A stretch of 64,000 bases of DNA from Rhizoctonia solani (GCF_016906535.1 NC_057373.1:2108001-2172000); one strand, 5' to 3'. Positions 51,647-63,661 are shown, numbered from the stretch's first letter. The notes: generated by a model not told the origin, from the letters alone. Numbers and translations: made by a program.

Positions 51647-51805
51647 CTGCGAAATGGGTCGGGTCAGTTTTTTACTCATAAAAGTCCATCCAAGCTGATG
51701 TGTGCTCAATCCGTCCCAAAGAGACGGAATTTTGAGACAAAATAGCAGCATATTGCTCTAGTGGACACAGTGGGCAGCTTAGAAGCATACAATGAGCTCA
51801 CTAAC
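51647..51805 (-). other. Probable 5' UTR intron of RPL13
   Basis: On the minus strand a donor caag/gttagt (51805) and an acceptor cgcag (51647) lie just eight bases upstream of the start codon. Leader introns right before the ATG are frequent in fungal ribosomal protein genes. No transcript is available to prove it. Confidence 0.5.
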
Positions 51806-53774
51806 CTTGATGATGCCGAGTGCTTGAAGTGCAGCGACCAAATCAACCAACCAAGCTGGTTTGCTTCCGGATTTCGGAAACGAATCAAAGCGTAACGCTT
51901 GCACGTGATACTATGTATGTATGCGCGCCTATGAGACAAAAACTTGCTCCTATCACTTAATACTTCTATTGAAACAGTATATAGCCGATATGCTCCTTTA
52001 TTTGGAAGATGGTCCGATAATCACGGGGGATGAACTTCAAGTACCGGCATGATAAAGAAAGGAAGCCATACAAATACGGACCAACCGGGATAGTCCATAT
52101 AAACTAGAGTTCATGGATAGTCCCTTCCGTCTTAAAAGGAATAATAATAAAATACACTTTAGAGAAGATAGGCTGTTGATCACAAAGCGAATCACCACAT
52201 GAGTAGTTTCGGATATTCTTAGGCTCCATATCAGCATAATTGACACTAACGTTCCCTCCTGTGCTATCACTCTGTTTGCCTGTCTATTCTATCGAATATC
52301 AGGTTATTTCGTGTTGTCATTTATTTAAGTTCAAGTAGCGCTTTGGTTTGTATAACCCCACCTCAAATTTGGTGTGTTGTTGATAAATGGCATTGGTGAA
52401 CGAAAGTACCAGCGAACCACAGAAATAGAGCTTAGCACAATGGTGCGTAGCCTTTCGGTTCGAATATTCTATGAACCACAACTTTATCATTAGAGCAAAA
52501 AAACCGACCTGTCGTAACCGCTGCTCTTCGCTTTTGTGTGTCCATATCCGACGCGATCATGCCTCCCTGCTCCACTACACATTATCCTGGCTGATCTACA
52601 CAACCTAATCGTACCCCCTATCCTGAGTGTTGGCGGTACTCCCCGTTGGCATCCTGTCCCTACCTATGCATCTCTGCGAATGCGAGTTGTTACATCAATT
52701 GACAGTTACACTCGGTAACACCACGGCCACTTCGCCACTGTACTACATTGCACCCCTTCGTAGTCAATTTCTACAACCGATTAACATGGCTGCCATGGAT
52801 ACTGATAAATTACAGAACAGGGTGGGTAGATCGTCATACTCGCCCTCAGGGGATGTCGCTCGCTACGCGTCTGGTATCATTTTTTCATAGTTTCAAAATA
52901 CATTTGAACCGGGCTGACTGATCTTTGACACACAACACGTTTGGGACGAGCCGATAGTCGAGAAGAATGTTGCTTTCAATCTCAACGGGTAGTCACTCCA
53001 CCAAGTGGATTTTCATGGTCCACGTTACGGTGATCGGGTGGCCGTGGCGCTCTGCGACATGGTCTTCATCATTGATGGACATTCGGTAAACACGCATGGT
53101 GGCACCGAGAATCGGAAGGGATACTCTCCAAGTACATATTCGTGCTAGTGCCTATGTATGCGTGAACATGCGTCCATTTATTTACATCTATTACTCGGAA
53201 CATGCGGCATCCATAGAGCACCGGTGCCGCGTGTTGCATCGCTCGGGTCCAATGCGACATGTATGAGCGAACAAATCGAGGAACTCGTGGTAAATCTGAC
53301 TCGAATAGGACAGGATAAGCTGGAGATAGCGATCACGTGAGATTTACTGCGATCGGGTTCGCGGGCCTCGAGGCACAACATGTGTGTGGGAGCTATTACC
53401 TTCTACACGTTGCTGCACAGCACGGCGCGGTGTAGATGTCACGGCAGATGCATACAACGATAATCCGTACAACAAAAGTGGTATGCGTCGTAGACTCACA
53501 AAGCAACGAAGGTCGGTAGAGCGGCGCGAAATGAGCAAAGGAGCGTGATTCCGAGTTGTCAGGGTTGTGTTTGGCCGGGGCGGGACCCACGTCGGGACGT
53601 AAACCGATAGAAACGCCGCATTTGATGACAAATGTGGGGATAAACACGTGTGGGTTATTTACCTGCCTCGCGGAGGCCCTGCCGTTTTGTGGAGAACATT
53701 CAAAAGGCAGCGAGTGCTTGTGAATCTCTCTAACCTGCCTACGATCTCTCCTGCACATCACTTTACGATCCATA
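51806..53774. other. Gene-poor stretch of about 2 kb
   Basis: Holds the RPL13 promoter at its left end and the promoter of the disordered-protein gene at its right end. No intact gene is seen. On the plus strand around 52940-53130 a coding-like frame (VWDEPIVEKNVAFNLNG, stop, then VDFHGPRYGDRVAVALCDMV) may be an old gene fragment. Confidence 0.35.
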
Positions 53775-56577
53775 ATGTCCGCACCACCTACACCTCAACG
53801 TTCAGCTTCAGAAAGCCTTACCAGTCGCTTCAAGCGTAATCCTATTCGTGGCCTTACCTTGGGCGGCGGTCGTCCTGTATCCCCTTCCACTACTACTAGT
53901 TCCACAGGACGCGTTACTCCGACTCGCTCAGCCACTCGTGACTCGTCCACACCACCACCCACCACCAGGTCTCGCTCGAGTATCATACCATCAGCACTGC
54001 AACGCAGGATTTCTTCAACTATCGCCCCGTCTTCAACCAAGGCTAGCTCTTCCAAGGCTCCAAGTTCCGAGGCTGTAAACGATCTAGATATCAAGTCCGC
54101 GCCATCTACGACCGAGCAAGGTTCAATCGACGCGCCAAAGGAAGACATTAGCGCCGATGTCTCTGGTCACGCTCGCGCTCTTTCGGGATCAACTGTCGAA
54201 TCTGAACCCCCAATGACGCCTCCACCAGCTCCAGCTGCCGAGCCATTACCTATTTCCAAGCCTGAAGATCTCACATCTGATTCACCTCATGATGGTGCTT
54301 CAATCGCTAGTTCGCGCTCCCCAAGCCGGCTCCGCCGTCAAGTCTCCAATATTAGCCGTCGCAGCGTCAGCGGAAGCATTCGTCGCCTTTCGCTGCTTGG
54401 TCCCGCAAGTCCCCCGCAAGCCGAGACCGCCTCAATCCATGCTCAAGGCGAAATGCAAAAGTCCCTGAGCAGGTCGCCTTCTATCTCTTCACTTCGTCGT
54501 CACGCTGCAAGCCCTGAGCCAATCCCCACCAAGACAGCCGAGTCGACATCCACTCCTGAGCCTGTTTCGGAGCCCGAAGCACCCAAGGCTGTGGACTCAG
54601 AGTCTGAAGTTGGCCAACCCGAAGTGATCCCGCAAGTTGCTCAGACTGAAGCTCCTCAAATTGAAGCTCCTCAAACCAAGGTTCCTGAACCTGTGGTTGA
54701 AGAGCCTGAGCCTGAGCATCAACCCGAAGTCCGAACCGAAGTTCAGCCCGCCGTTGTTTCGACTCCACAGGAGAGCACCCCTGCCTCCTCGGTCAATGCC
54801 CAGTCTTCCAATGAGCCTCCCGCCTCTAGGCCAGTTGAACCACACACTCCAATTAAACCGTCAATGTCTCGTAACGCCAGGTAAGCTGGCAGCCTCATGT
54901 TATCAATGACATCATTATTTACGTCCACACAGCACGACTTCGTTCGGCAGGTCACCTACTCCTGACAAGCCAGACACCAAACGCCGCAGCACTTTTACCA
55001 AATGGGCACGAAAGAGTATCGATCGCCGACCAAGTGTTTCGGGATCGCCTGGTCTCGTCCGCTCCCCATCGCGCGGACCAGTTGACGATGAAAGTGATAC
55101 CGAGTCGGTCAAGGAGCGCGAACGCAAATGGGGAACTGGTTTGCCTGTACCTGATCCGCCTGCTCCCAAGAAGTCCGAAGACAACATGAAGCGCCGCTTC
55201 AGTCTTGGTCGTCGTGATAGTGCCAAATCCCCGAATGACTCTCCTGTCGAGAGTGACAAGAAATCAGGATGGGGCAAAGTAATCCGTGCTGTAACGAAGG
55301 CAAAGAAGGAGAAGGCCGATAGCTCGGCTTCTACGCCCGAAGCATCCTCTCTTGACGTATCGACTGAACTCGCCGAGTCTCGTCCTTCATTGATGATTCC
55401 CGAGCGCCTCTACAACGACCAGCGACCACTCTCCGCTATCGTCGAGTCACCAGTGGCTCCACTTAATCCTCACATGTTGGTCCGTTCTCAGTCTCCAGAA
55501 CAAGTCTTCGGGGCACCCGTTCCTGTCGGAGCTATGGACTCGCCTGTTGTGGTCAAAGCTGAGACAACCAGTCCTGAGTTGTCTCCAGTTATGGTCACTA
55601 TTGATTCCGATGCGTCGGGCATGGATTCCGCCGTAGAGAACCTTCAAGCCCTCGACGCTGTTGCTGCCGAGGTACAACCTCCAGTTGAAACTATAGCCGA
55701 AGAGCCAAGTCAGTCTGTCGAGGTCGAGCAACCCCAGGATTCACCTGCACCTGCTGAAGAAACGCCTGTGGCCGTCGAGGAGGTTTCTGTGCCAGAGATC
55801 GTTGCACCTGAAGCAGAGGCCCCCACCATTCCGGTGGCTGAGACCACCACGCCCACACCTGCACCTGCACCTGCAAATTTGATGAGCCCGGTGAGCCCCA
55901 ACAGCCCATCCTCTTCGCCGTGGGATGCCGGTATCGAACGCGAAATCGCCCGTGCGCGCCGCCCCGCCAGTCCAATGGCGGCCCTTCGACCTCCAACCGC
56001 CGAGGCAGCCCTGCTCCCAGCATCATCGGAGTCAAGAGGAAGCATCCTGACGAACCTACGGAAGTTGGCAAGGCCCGCGTGCGGTACCTGCCTGGTGAGT
56101 GTGACTCGGAGCCTGAACAAAATACAGTATCACTTAATGTGGATGGGCACTTAGACTGGGCCGTCAGTCCCGCTATTCAATTGGCCGTTACTCTGTCGCT
56201 TGTGCTGCCTCGTCGCAAGCGCGATGTTGCCAACCCCTCGAATAGGAAGCGTGGTGGATGGTGGCCACTCCGTCGTGGTCAGCGTACCGAGATGCGCTTC
56301 AATGCGATTCGCGGTGTGAGCGACGAGACACCGATCGTGTCCAAGACGTGGGCTGTTCCTGCCGCCGTTCGCACCACCGCCAAGGTTGTCACTGCCCCTG
56401 CTAGGTGGATGTTTCACTTTTTTGTTCCTCGGTCGACGCGCGGTTAGGCGAGGTGATATTGAATGGGGGCCGGTTAGCGAGACGGACGAGGAAGATCTCG
56501 AGGATGAGGCTGCTCCTCGGCGATTTGAATTCAGCCTGAGTCCCTCGCCTGAACCTGATCTGGAGTGCCCCCGATGA
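53775..56577 (+). CDS. Large Ser/Pro/Glu-rich disordered protein
   Basis: I do not recognise a family. The ATG at 53775 (MSAPPTPQRSASESLTSRFK) opens a long exon with many SP/TP sites, an Arg/Ser patch (RRQVSNISRRSVSGSIRRLS), and acidic EPEP/VPEP repeats near 54600-54760. An intron at about 54882-54931 joins RNAR to SFGRSPTPDKPDTKRR. Further on are SIDRRPSVSGSPGLVRSPS, KSGWGKVIRAVTKAKKEK, a (CACCTG)n-coded APAPAP run and GVKRKHPDEPTEVGKARVRY. The end LEDEAAPRRFEFSLSPSPEP stops at 56577. Two frame corrections are needed: one missing base near 55985-55995 and one extra T in T6 56418-56423. The composition suggests a heavily phosphorylated scaffold, possibly nuclear; no function can be assigned. 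Confidence 0.65.
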
Positions 56578-56945
56578 TTTAAACGACGTTTTTCTTTTCT
56601 TTATCCTCATGTAGCAACACATGCTGTTTTCGTTGTACCGGTTACCCCTCTTCTCAACTCTCTTTTTTCGAAGTCTAAACTGATATTTATCAACTGACTG
56701 GGCCTATACATGTGGATCGGGATTTGATGACTGCTTTATGTATCACTCGTACACGTCTTTATGACCTTTTCATGACCCGAAATTGATACATTGATCATTG
56801 GAAACAAAACTTGCGCGCGCGACTGAGGGAAGCACGAATAAATTACCTTGGGCCGGCATGAAAAGTTTTATCTAAGTCAAATAAAGTTATAAATTAATCT
56901 ATCAATTTGGCCCGGTCCAAACTTACCATTGATCTGCATCCATAG
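56578..56945. other. Intergenic region between convergent genes
   Basis: Contains the 3' regions of the disordered-protein gene (+) and MRPL32 (-). T-rich on the plus strand at 56582-56600 and A/T-rich near 56878-56905. No gene supported. Confidence 0.4.
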
Positions 56946-57410
56946 CTACACCGAAATTCCCGTCCCAGCTTCCCTCTGACTTGCTTTCCACGCACGGTTG
57001 ATCTCCGAGAAACACTGCGGGCAAACATGGTGCGCTCGCTTGGGGGACCCGCAGCCTGGACAGTTTACGATGTCTACCCAGGAATGTGACGAAACGAGTA
57101 GCAGGTCAGTAAAGGTACCACGATGATCTATGCGAGGACTTGGGGCACGCACTCGTCTTGTCCTTGAGCCCCTTGTTCGCACTACGCATTCTCTTTTTGA
57201 GGGCGATGTCTTCTTTTTGGGTACTGCCAATACAATAGGAGGAAACAATTCAAGCAGAGTCCGTAAACTCGGGAGCGCAGATAGTCTTTCTGCCAGCCTA
57301 AGAGTCGTACCAGAGGGTACAGGTCCAGTCGTGATGCCCAAGCCAAAGAGTCGAGACGACCATGCAATGCGAGCCGACGTCCGAGCTAGAGGCAGCGCCA
57401 ATGAAGCCAT
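56946..57410 (-). CDS. MRPL32: Mitochondrial large-subunit ribosomal protein bL32m
   Basis: Component of the mitochondrial 54S subunit that needs proteolytic maturation in yeast. The ATG at 57410 gives MASLALPLARTSARIAWSSR, an Arg/Ser/Ala-rich N-terminus typical of mitochondrial import. The mature core starts AVPKKKTSPSK and should continue RMRSANKGLKDKT; the sequence has only five T at 57194-57198 (five A in the gene) where six are needed, so the frame breaks here. After an intron comes NIVNCPGCGSPKRAHHVCPQC, the C-x2-C...C-x2-C zinc site of L32, and the end REAGTGISV at 56946. Size and motif order are normal for the family. It is divergent from the complex I gene, only 157 bp away. Confidence 0.9.
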   Translation of the reverse strand: MASLALPLARTSARIAWSSRLFGLGITTGPVPSGTTLRLAERLSALPSLRTLLELFPPIVLAVPKKKTSPSKRECVVRTRGSRTRRVRAPSPRIDHRGTFTDLLLVSSHSWVDIVNCPGCGSPKRAHHVCPQCFSEINRAWKASQREAGTGISV

Positions 57411-57567
57411 CTTAGAGACAACTAGGCACACTCTGAGATATATAACGAGTGGTTGACTAGAACAGATCCTGATATGTAAATGAAATAATTGATGTCCAAG
57501 TCCAGCGCGTAATCGACTTGGTTGGAAATTGAGCCTTCGGGGCTCACGACCTCTCCTGCCGTCCACC
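57411..57567. promoter_or_regulatory. Shared promoter region of MRPL32 and NDUFA5
   Basis: These 157 bp separate the start codons of two nuclear genes for mitochondrial proteins on opposite strands, so their promoters must overlap. I see no TATA box. Co-regulation is an inference from layout. Confidence 0.55.
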
Positions 57568-58059
57568 ATGTTACGATTCACCCGCCCCCTCAGACAAGCA
57601 CTCAAGTCTACTACTGGTATATACGGCGTGTGAGTTTAATTTAATTATTCTAAAAATATGACGGTCTAATGCTCGATTGGGCTGCTCAGTGCCGTACATC
57701 CCGATCCTCTCCCGGTCCTCCGTAAAACATATGAATCGACGCTCTCGATATTGTCCCAGATGCCTTCTCATGCGGTATACAGACAGGGAACTGAGCACTT
57801 GTAAAGCACCGATTGGATCTCATCGAGAAGTCTAAGGGTGATGCAACACAGGTAGAAAATACCTTGGGCGAGGGTCAGATTGAGGAGATTTTAATGAGTG
57901 CTGAGGATGAGTTGAGTTTGGCGGGAAAAATGCTCGAGTGGAAACCGTGAGTAATCCGTTTCCTGAAATCGGAAACAGCGAGGTTAAACTTATTGATCCA
58001 GGTGGGAACCTTTGGAGGTTAAGCCCGCTCCTGGGCAATGGGACTATGTCCGTGACTAG
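57568..58059 (+). CDS. NADH:ubiquinone oxidoreductase subunit NDUFA5 (29.9 kDa/B13)
   Basis: Accessory subunit of the complex I peripheral arm. The ATG at 57568 (MLRFTRPLRQALKSTTGIYG) is a presequence-like start. An intron at about 57629-57689 joins it to AVHPDPLPVLRKTYESTL, LSQMPSHAVYRQGTEHL, then VKHRLDLIEKSKGD, LGEGQIEEILMSAEDELSLA and, after a second intron, WEPLEVKPAPGQWDYVRD, ending at TAG 58057-58059. The HPDPLPVL..Y..TL, AVYRQ and W.PLE..P..GQW motifs are those of the NDUFA5 family. One base is missing at 57797-57800 (GTEHL / VKHRL), giving a false TAA. Length fits the family. Confidence 0.9.
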
Positions 58060-58495
58060 ATGTCCACCAAAATCACGAAGTTTTAGTTAAAGTATGTATC
58101 AGCTTGGCTTGTGAGGTCTGAGTGCTAGCGTGTGTATGCGACAACTAGTTCGCGGTATGTGTGATTTCTGATTGGCTGATATCCGAGACAACCTGATTGG
58201 CGCTATGCTGTTTTGGTGATGTTTATTTGAACCTCGTCCGAACTGAACTTCGGAATAGAGGTCATTCGAGACATGTGCGTTTATCCGAGTGTGCATGTGG
58301 TCCATTAACTATAGCCTTTCAGATTCACACAATTCATCAAAAATCAAAAATTCATTGCAAAGGGAAGAGCATACTGTCGCCATCATACAGAGCGAAAGGG
58401 AAAGAAAGATCATACCAAAAGGCCCTTTCACGAATGAATAGGGGTAGCACATGCGACTCTGAGAGTTTTGACTAAAGACTTCTGCTTTGCAGCAC
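58060..58495. other. Intergenic region between convergent genes
   Basis: Holds the 3' ends of NDUFA5 (+) and the STM1-type gene (-). No gene supported. Small open frames on both strands have no motif. Confidence 0.4.
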
Positions 58496-59691
58496 TTAGC
58501 TGAGCGACGGGAACGCCGACTCGTCAGAAACATCGAGGTTGGCTTCAGTGCGGCGGCCACGTCCAGAATCTCCGCCACGACCGCGGCCACGACCACGCTC
58601 CCCACGGCCACGGTCACCACCACGTCCGCGTCCACCACGCTCAATGGGAGCAAATCGTGCATCGATATCGATGTGTACTTTCTCTTCCTTCTTGGCACGA
58701 GCTTTGGGTGTGGCCTTGGCCTGTGATTTGGGATCGATAAGTATCGGATTATGCGAGTATATGCTCTATGGTCTCACCTTTCCGACAAAATAATTCTCCT
58801 CACCCTCGTCACGTTGAAATTGAGTTGCGTCTTTCCAGAGGTTTCCATCAGAGCCCTCATTGGCAGCGCGTCCCTGAGGCTTTCCTGGAACTGCTTCGGA
58901 GGCCTTCTTCTTTGCAAGGTACTCGGTGAGGGTCATGGTATTGTCTTCCTCTTCCTCCTCCTTTTGGGGGCGTTCACCTTGTTCCTCGCCATCAGTGGGC
59001 TTGCTCTCTGCGCCCCCCTCAGCAGGGGTACCCCAGTCATTATTGACTGCGCCACCCCATTCGTTTCCGGCGTCAACTGTAGCATCAGCAGCACCAGACT
59101 GTTCTGCAGCCAATTCGGTGCGTCCTTCCTCGGCGCCCCAGCCAGAGTTGACACGCTTTTCGGTATCGCTGGAATATTGGCATTAGAGGGAGTGGCAGAA
59201 ATCTTCCAAGTGTACTCACACTTTGCCTGACTGCGAGTGACGGTCTGGTCGGGGGTCACGACCGCGGCCTCGGCCATCACCGCGACCACGTCCACGACCA
59301 CGTCCACGGCCACGGTCGGCGGCTAAATTGCTTGGGATGAGTTTCTGGATATATTCAAATATGTTGCCACTCACGGCGTCCCTCTGCGAAGCGATCTCCA
59401 GTGCCGGTGGAGGCTTCCTGGGTAGCAACACGCTCATCGCGGGGAGCGGCCTTGGCTCCTCCTCCGCGCTGGTAGTAGCGTCCACCGCGGTTAGATGGGC
59501 CCTTTTGGGATTGCTCCTTCTTCTGGGGGGCGGGAGCATTGGTGGCGGGAGCTGCAGCGGCCGCAGGGGTAGAGATCACATCATCATCTACAGATCAACA
59601 ACAAGCATGTTAATAGCAGCTCTCATTCATTATATATCGCAGTAATAGTACCATTGAGCAAAGCAAACGGATTCCTAGAGGCGACCGACAT
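58496..59691 (-). CDS. STM1: STM1/SERBP1-type ribosome-associated RNA-binding protein
   Basis: Stm1 and its animal relatives SERBP1/HABP4 bind idle 80S ribosomes and preserve them under nutrient stress. The ATG at 59691 gives MSVASRNPFALLN, the conserved N-terminal motif. Next come a Pro/Ala-rich region, RYYQRGGGAKAAPRDE and RGRGRGRGRGDGRGRGRD (RGG type), SDTEKRVNSGWGAEEGRTEL, an acidic linker, and the HABP4/PAI-RBP1 core MTLTEYLAKKK with FVGK. After a final intron, VHIDIDARFAPIERGGRGRG and a second RGG cluster end in ESAFPSLS with TAA 58496-58498. The MTLxEY motif and the closing DESAFPSL are strong family markers. Four introns are seen and no frame break. The strongly repeated RG codons make some antisense frames look open. 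Confidence 0.9.
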
Positions 59692-60289
59692 GGCGGCGGT
59701 GCCTTTGACTACTTAGGCGGTACTCAGGCGGCGGGATTACGGGGCTTTTGGTCGGTGATGGACCGTCCTATGATGTGAGTATGATGTGCAGTGATTGGGG
59801 TCCCGCTGCGTGTGGCTTGGTGAAACTGTATAGCACCCTGGAGCCTATAAGAATTGGATTTTCGCTCGTCGAAATTTTACACAAAACGCTTATACCCACG
59901 GCCTTTCTAAAAGCATCTCGACGAGGATTCGCCCGCCTTTCGGGGACTGGTGTGGATCGAGGAAATCCGAGACCGTCATACTGTGCCGGAGAATAGATAT
60001 GTCGACGAGACTTGGGTGCGGTGCGCTCAACTTGCGGTGAACTCTTCGTGGTTCGTTGCGTGGGATGTGTCGCAATGTCTTGTTGTACATTTAATAGTAT
60101 AATAACAAGTTTTTCTTGAATCATCTACTAAAATCAGTGCGTTTTTGTCCATGGCGCCAGAGTACGAATAGCAAGCTGGTTGGAAGATGAAAATTTGGGG
60201 TTGACGAACGCATTATTTATTAGCGAAGCATAGCCAAAGAGTATAAATAAACTATAAAACAAGACAACAAGTGTATAGACAAGAAGACA
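59692..60289. other. Intergenic region
   Basis: Contains the STM1-type gene's promoter and the 3' region of the RRN6-like gene. The open frames here on both strands (for example 59768-60124, minus) show no recognisable motif or exon structure. Confidence 0.4.
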
Positions 60290-63200
60290 TTAAAAGCCTG
60301 GTAATCTAGATTTCTTCTTCTTTGGGGCAGCACTCCCCCCAGGCCGAACACCAAATGGACCCGGTAAGACTTGTGTGTTGGCCGCCTGGGAGCTCCCATT
60401 CATTTGAGACGATGTTGCCTCTCCAAGTTGGTCCGACGCCGTTTGTTTTGCAGCAAGCTCGGGTTGACTTTCCACTTGGCGTACGACTCGAACAGCGACA
60501 GGGTTTGATATCGCAGGGGTTTGGTTCGAGAGATTTGAACCGAAGGTAGTAATACCGATCCGACAGGAGCCATCGCTGCTCTACCTGACATGAGCCTCAA
60601 CTTGGCTTGTTCAAGCAACTCTTTATCCGCTTTGGTGCGAGCCATTAACTTCCAGGCTGGCATGGCCTCGTCGTAATCTTGGTTGTAGGGATCATGGAAT
60701 TCGTAGTCGCCTGGAGACGAATCTGGATCCCATTCTGATGCCAATAAACGTGCGACCAGACTCTGTCGTTGCTCAGCACCTTTTTTACCATCAACTAGTC
60801 CTTTTGTAGGGCAAGGTTGAACGTGTTGAACATGAGGTGGCTCGATTCCCTCCAAAGTCAAGGCAGAGGCCGCAACGGAGAGCATGTCATCGTTGTCTCG
60901 GGCTACCGGGGCAGGTCGCAGCTTGGGCCGAGATGGTTGGAAGGGAACAGTCGAATATACAGTTGTTGATAGAGCCAAGTCCAGTGCTATCTCTTGTCTC
61001 GCTTCTTTGTCTCTTTTGGAAGCTCTCTCCGATGCGTTGTCTAGTACGCTGAAAGCAAGGAGGTCATCCACAGTTGGGGTTGGTGAAAGGCCTGGCCAGA
61101 TGTGGGCTTGTGTTTTCAAAAGGTCGTAGCTCCAGGATACAGTTTCCTGGGACTGGCTGCGTAGGTGTTCAGTGTGCCTGAGGAGCAACCGAGCCTTGGG
61201 AAGGGGTAACGATCGGGTTGATGCAAAGAACGAGCGAGGGATGACGGATGCGGTTTCTTGAGGAACCACGCGAGCCAAGTCATGCCTAGGAGAAGTTTAA
61301 TCGTTATGTCAATGGAAAGCAAGAGTCACATACAGAATCATGGGTCTATCAATTGGTTCGTTGGCCCTTTGGAACGCAGTTGGCGCCAAGTCAATAATCT
61401 CGGCCACTGAGGGCCCATCCAAGTCTGTGTTGCTGTTCATAAATATTCCTACGGACAGGTTAGGTTTGCATTTTTACAAAAGTGAGTACTTACGTTCGTA
61501 TTTGTTTCGAACGTTCACCTCTCGGCACTTGGCCATATCTTCTTTGCTGTACCGCTCATGCTGAAGCTCAACCTTCTCCGCTATGTTCTTCAGCTCATGC
61601 TCCCAAACAACCCTCTCCACACTAGGTTCACAAGCCCCGATGGCCAAATCTTGGCGGTATATCGCACCCACGTTAGAGAGATGAAATAGTGTAGGTCGAA
61701 CGGTTGTGGGTGGGATATACACCGCGATGCTCGCTGGTATGCAATTATTCGGCGAGTCCCATTCCAAACCATACGAGTCGCAGCCTTTTAATCCCCCGCT
61801 CTCAGACAACACGGGATCGTAAACGCTGATGAAACTCGAGCGTTTAGAAGTAAGCAGGCCAACTTTCTCTGCTAAGGGGTCAGCACAAGATTGATTGAAA
61901 AGTAAATAAGTCTTACTCTGGCCAAGTTCGACTGCCTTGATACGTAGCGTCATGTCACCATCTCGGTGGTGGGCCCAGGATATAATCGGGCGACCCAGCA
62001 TTCGCTCGTCAACCAAGGATACATGCTTCATGTCGCTAAGGAATATCTGGGCAAAGTTTTCGTTCCGAATTGTGTCGAAGCTTGTTACGGTTTGAGGAAC
62101 AGGTAGTACGGACGCAATGGTCGATGTCTGCAATAGATTTCTAGCGTCACACTCTGTGTAGATTTTGGTCACCTACCCTCTTATCATAAAAACTAATTTT
62201 GGACCGCGAACCCAACATAAAGGTCTCTGGGTGTACCCCCCATCGTAGCCCCCAATAAGGTAGGTCATATGCGCCGACTCGAGTAATCGGATCATCAATC
62301 TGAGTACTAGAAATCCAGGTAAGCACAAAAGGCAGCTATTATAAATACCACTCACTACAATAAAGAGGGTTTAGAATCCAACCCGAAACTCCAAACTTCG
62401 CCAACATCAGAGACGACGAGTCCCGCGTGTGACCGCTCATGGGGGTTAAACACTAGCTCAAAGGGCCTGTGGTTCCCGATGTCGGCTCGTCCAAAGGATG
62501 AAAGCACCCTCTGTTTTGCAACTACCGAGGCCCCTGGCCTTGGAGAAATACTAACGAAATGAACGTCGAATAGTGTACGAACAGCAAACAGGCACCCAGA
62601 GTCTACGCATATATGTCATACACATTTCAATCGAAAATTTCATACACTTACTGGCGTAAGTGGTAGCATCAGGTTTGTAAATGGTATTAGAGTTTGTAAT
62701 CTGAAGAATGGATGACGGTGCTTTCCAGCCTGACTGTTCTCCCGAGCTGAAAACCGTGCCCCATTTCTCGTCAAATAGTACAGAAGCACCTAATTGTCCC
62801 GCTTTAAGACTTATCTTAGAATATTACGATACGATATGACCCACCCAAGGTATCAAAGCTTTGCCCCATAGGATATGCTATTATCCCAGCTCGCTTTCGG
62901 TGACCTTTAGTTAGAAAATCCATGGCTAGCAAATCAGAGCAATAGGGATTATATGTTGCAGCTGCCTTGGCAAATTTCTCGTCGTCTTCTAGTAACTCGC
63001 GCAAAACTATAGCCTCCAAATCGTCCACTCCTTCCCGGCTTCTAAGCCATGTATTCTGGCCAATTATTAGCTAGAGCCAATTGGCAAGAATAAAACTTAC
63101 TGTAGCGAGTACCTTTCGCTCAAACGAGAGTCCGTCAGCGAGTGATAGTGCGTCCCGTGTAGGAGGAAAGATACATCTAGTATTACCGGTCGAAATACGA

Positions 63201-63453
63201 GGGCCTACACAATGTTACCCAGCCAACACATTTGTGAACCAAGAAAGTGCCGCACCTTCTGAATTGATATTCGCCCAAGAAAGCCGGGCAAGCTTTTGTG
63301 CTCCTCTGATAATAATCGCGAGGATGACCATGTCCCAATGTCGATAATAGGTACGTCCCAATTTAACTCAGGCAAGACTTTACGAGGACCTTGACGTTTG
63401 GCTAAAGTTTCGGGTGGTGTTTGAACGCGAGAGTCCACAGGCCAGCCTTCCAT
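60290..63453 (-). CDS. RRN6: RRN6-like RNA polymerase I initiation factor (tentative)
   Basis: Large multi-exon protein. The start at 63453 reads MEGWPVDSRVQTPPETLA and LNWDVPIIDIGTW. Further exons include CIFPPTRDALSLADGLSFE, YNPYCSDLLAMDFLTKGHR, RPFELVFNPHERSHAGLVVSD, ISFYDKR, LVDERMLGRPIISWAHHRDGD and TLFHLSNVGAIYRQDL, a pattern of short beta-rich units like a propeller. A helical C-terminal part has WPGLSPTPTVDDLLAFSVLD and ends in APKKKKSRLPGF at 60290. The lysine-rich ending with a final GF, the propeller N-terminus and the helical tail fit Rrn6 (TAF1C-like), a core-factor subunit that recruits Pol I. One base is missing in GGGG 60516-60519, which shifts the last 90 residues. I am confident of the gene, less of the name. 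Confidence 0.65.
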
Positions 63454-63661
63454 TCATACAGCCTGTTGATGATAGAATAAGCACAATACGTCAACATCCC
63501 AGGTCGTCCCCACCAGAAGGCACTATTTGGGTGTAATATGGCATGCGCAAAAGAAAGTGTCGCTTTCCACGGTTTTGGCGCTTACTCTCAATTGAGATCT
63601 TTGACAAGGTGGTTCACCAGACCAGAACCGCCGGATCAGATTTTGTCGGACGACGCCTTTC
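63454..63661. promoter_or_regulatory. Shared promoter region of RRN6-like gene and LSM1
   Basis: These 208 bp lie between divergent start codons. No TATA box is evident. Confidence 0.45.

Noticed and set aside
55691..56120. Minus-strand open frames under the disordered-protein gene
   Set aside because: Antisense shadows of a Pro/Glu/Ala-rich exon; no motif.
58539..58793. Plus-strand Arg/Pro-rich frame over the STM1-type gene
   Set aside because: It is the reverse reading of RGG-coding repeats.
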